Origin: Actinomycetota bacterium
GTDB lineage: Bacteria > Actinomycetota > Acidimicrobiia > Acidimicrobiales > JACDEA01
Assembly (NCBI GenBank): GCA_013816725.1
Contig: JACDEA010000080.1
Coordinates: forward strand, 1 to 8,178
Length of the DNA: 8,178 nucleotides
Direction: 5' to 3'
Both the position numbers and the translations under genes were made by a program. Of the stretch, positions 7,564 through 8,178 are shown piece after piece (positions within the stretch are counted from its first letter, which is position 1; each line of letters begins with the position of its first letter). The notes under the pieces are model-generated. The model was not told the origin of the DNA. It did not search any database and saw nothing but the letters and a program-made list of their open reading frames with translations.

Positions 7564-7826
7564 GGTTTCCCCGCTTCCTGGGCGCTCATCTTCGCTACGT
7601 ACGCGTAGTAGGCGCGCAGGGCGCCGCCAACGAGGCCCCACAGGCCGAAGACGACGGTGAGGACGGGCGACCAGCCCAGCCAACGGTCGAGAGCCCACCC
7701 GGCGAACCCGAAAAGCATCGGTGCGCCGACCAGTTCGACCGCCTGGGCCAAGGCGTTGCCAAAACCTTGGTAGAGATCGCGGCGAGCTGTGAGTTCCTCC
7801 ACCCCAAACTCCTCTTTTTGACTCAT
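7551..7826 (-). CDS. atpZ: AtpZ-like membrane protein (AtpZ/AtpI family)
   Basis: This 91-residue protein has two membrane helices, about 26-47 and 54-74, with the family-like pattern G40-F-A-G43-W-A-L-D47-R-W-L-G ending helix 1 and a P54-containing start of helix 2. It ends with a basic tail, KPWRR. Proteins of this kind precede atpI/atpB in many bacterial atp operons and are thought to aid Fo assembly or ion supply; the exact role here is inferred from position. ATG 7826-7824 has only a short-spaced AAGG. A GTG at 7802-7800 has a better-placed GAGGAG with a 6-nt spacer and would give 83 residues without touching the helices. A TTG at 7850 is also in frame. It is the first gene after the probable promoter and overlaps the start region of atpI. 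Confidence 0.82.
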   Translation of the reverse strand: MSQKEEFGVEELTARRDLYQGFGNALAQAVELVGAPMLFGFAGWALDRWLGWSPVLTVVFGLWGLVGGALRAYYAYVAKMSAQEAGKPWRR

Positions 7827-7848
7827 CGAACCTTGTGAAACAATTCTC

Positions 7849-7877
7849 AATCTACGCCCTCAACCCAACCTTCGCAA
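7849..7877 (-). promoter_or_regulatory. Probable promoter of the atp operon
   Basis: On the minus strand TTGCGA (7877-7872) and TAGATT (7854-7849) are separated by exactly 17 nt, each matching the sigma-70-type consensus at 4 of 6 positions. They lie in the only intergenic gap upstream of atpZ (75 nt), which is less GC-rich than the genes. Transcription would start near 7842, leaving a leader of about 16 nt before ATG 7826. This is inferred from pattern only; transcription from further upstream, through wecA, is also possible. Confidence 0.45.
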
Positions 7878-7901
7878 CCCCAAAATCAGGGCCGCGGGAC
7901 T

Positions 7902-8178
7902 CTAACCGGGGTTGGTGGAAGGTGCTTCCTGGGGCGACGTTGCCGCCGGCGCCGGGGGCACCGCGACCGCGGGCGAGCCCTCCGGCGGCGTCGACCCGCC
8001 CCCCCGGCGGATGCCGGGATGAAACAGCGTGTACAGCGCGAGACCCAGCGCCGCCACGCCGAACGGGATGAACTGGTTCCCGCGGTTGGCGAACGTCGGG
8101 TAGAGCACGAAGCCCGACAGGATCGCTGTCCACCCCCACAGGATCACGACCGAGCGCCGGTGGCCGTGGCCGAGGCGC
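7902..8178 (-). CDS. wecA: WecA/Rfe-like polyprenyl-phosphate GlcNAc-1-phosphate transferase, C-terminal part only
   Basis: The frame is open from the window edge to TAG 7904-7902, giving 91 residues of C-terminus. It begins RLGHGHRRSVVILWGWTAIL, which matches the region just after the HxHH motif of WecA/TagO/Rfe-type transferases, where [LR]LGH.HR is typical. Two membrane helices follow (about 9-29 and 35-52). The rest (53-91) is a low-complexity tail rich in Pro, Ala, Gly and Ser. Such enzymes transfer GlcNAc-1-phosphate (or a similar sugar phosphate) to a polyprenyl phosphate carrier in the membrane, starting cell-wall polymer or glycan synthesis. The catalytic aspartates lie outside the window, so the substrate cannot be told. 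A GTG at 8147 is in frame, but starting there would split the conserved LGHGHRR block, so a partial gene is preferred. A wecA-type gene next to the atp genes is common in actinobacteria. Confidence 0.8.
   Translation of the reverse strand, partial: RLGHGHRRSVVILWGWTAILSGFVLYPTFANRGNQFIPFGVAALGLALYTLFHPGIRRGGGSTPPEGSPAVAVPPAPAATSPQEAPSTNPG

Noticed and set aside
7564..7698. Longer N-terminus for AtpI starting at 7698
   Set aside because: The extension overlaps atpZ in another frame and is arginine-rich shadow sequence; starts at 7563 or 7554 fit the junction.
7878..7901. Terminator after the WecA-like gene
   Set aside because: Only 3-4 bp pairings (CCC with GGG around TGATTTT) are visible, too weak to call.

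Overview
The window holds a nearly complete F-type ATP synthase operon read on the minus strand, in the order (5'->3' on that strand) wecA-like 3' end - atpZ - atpI - atpB - atpE - atpF - atpH - atpA - atpG - atpD - atpC - 2H-phosphoesterase (LigT-like) 5' part. The DNA is strongly GC-rich. A WecA/Rfe-type glycosyl-phosphate transferase directly upstream of the atp genes is a known actinobacterial arrangement (it is also seen in mycobacteria). Unlike mycobacteria, b and delta are separate genes, alpha has no long C-terminal extension, and subunit b carries an apparent secretion signal. I infer a high-GC actinobacterium outside the mycobacteria, quite possibly class Acidimicrobiia. The class assignment is a guess from gene content and protein style.

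Layout from the right edge leftwards. 8178-7902 is the C-terminal end of the WecA-like membrane enzyme. 7901-7827 is a short intergenic stretch with a plausible promoter (7877-7849). 7826-7144 holds the two small membrane accessory genes atpZ and atpI. 7141-5396 holds the Fo membrane sector (a, c, b). 5370-499 holds the F1 sector and stalk (delta, alpha, gamma, beta, epsilon). 478 to the left edge is a gene for a 2H phosphoesterase cut by the window edge. No RNA genes, insertion sequences, CRISPR arrays or gene-free stretches over 300 bases are present.

The structural genes encode a proton-translocating FoF1: a-subunit R181 and c-subunit E77 form the proton path, alpha and beta carry intact Walker motifs, and delta, b, gamma and epsilon form the two stalks. 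Junctions are tight (1-4 nt overlaps or gaps up to 3 nt) at most positions, which suggests translational coupling. The clear exception is the 48-nt A-rich leader before atpE. It has two imperfect direct repeat units and a strong ribosome binding site, which fits the need to make many c subunits per enzyme.

I did not find a previously undescribed system; this is a conserved housekeeping locus. The points worth a second look are the repeat-bearing atpE leader, the signal peptide plus two-cysteine exterior tail of subunit b, a roughly 28-residue C-terminal extension of gamma, a 9-codon open frame bridging atpF and atpH, and the LigT-like gene attached to the operon end.
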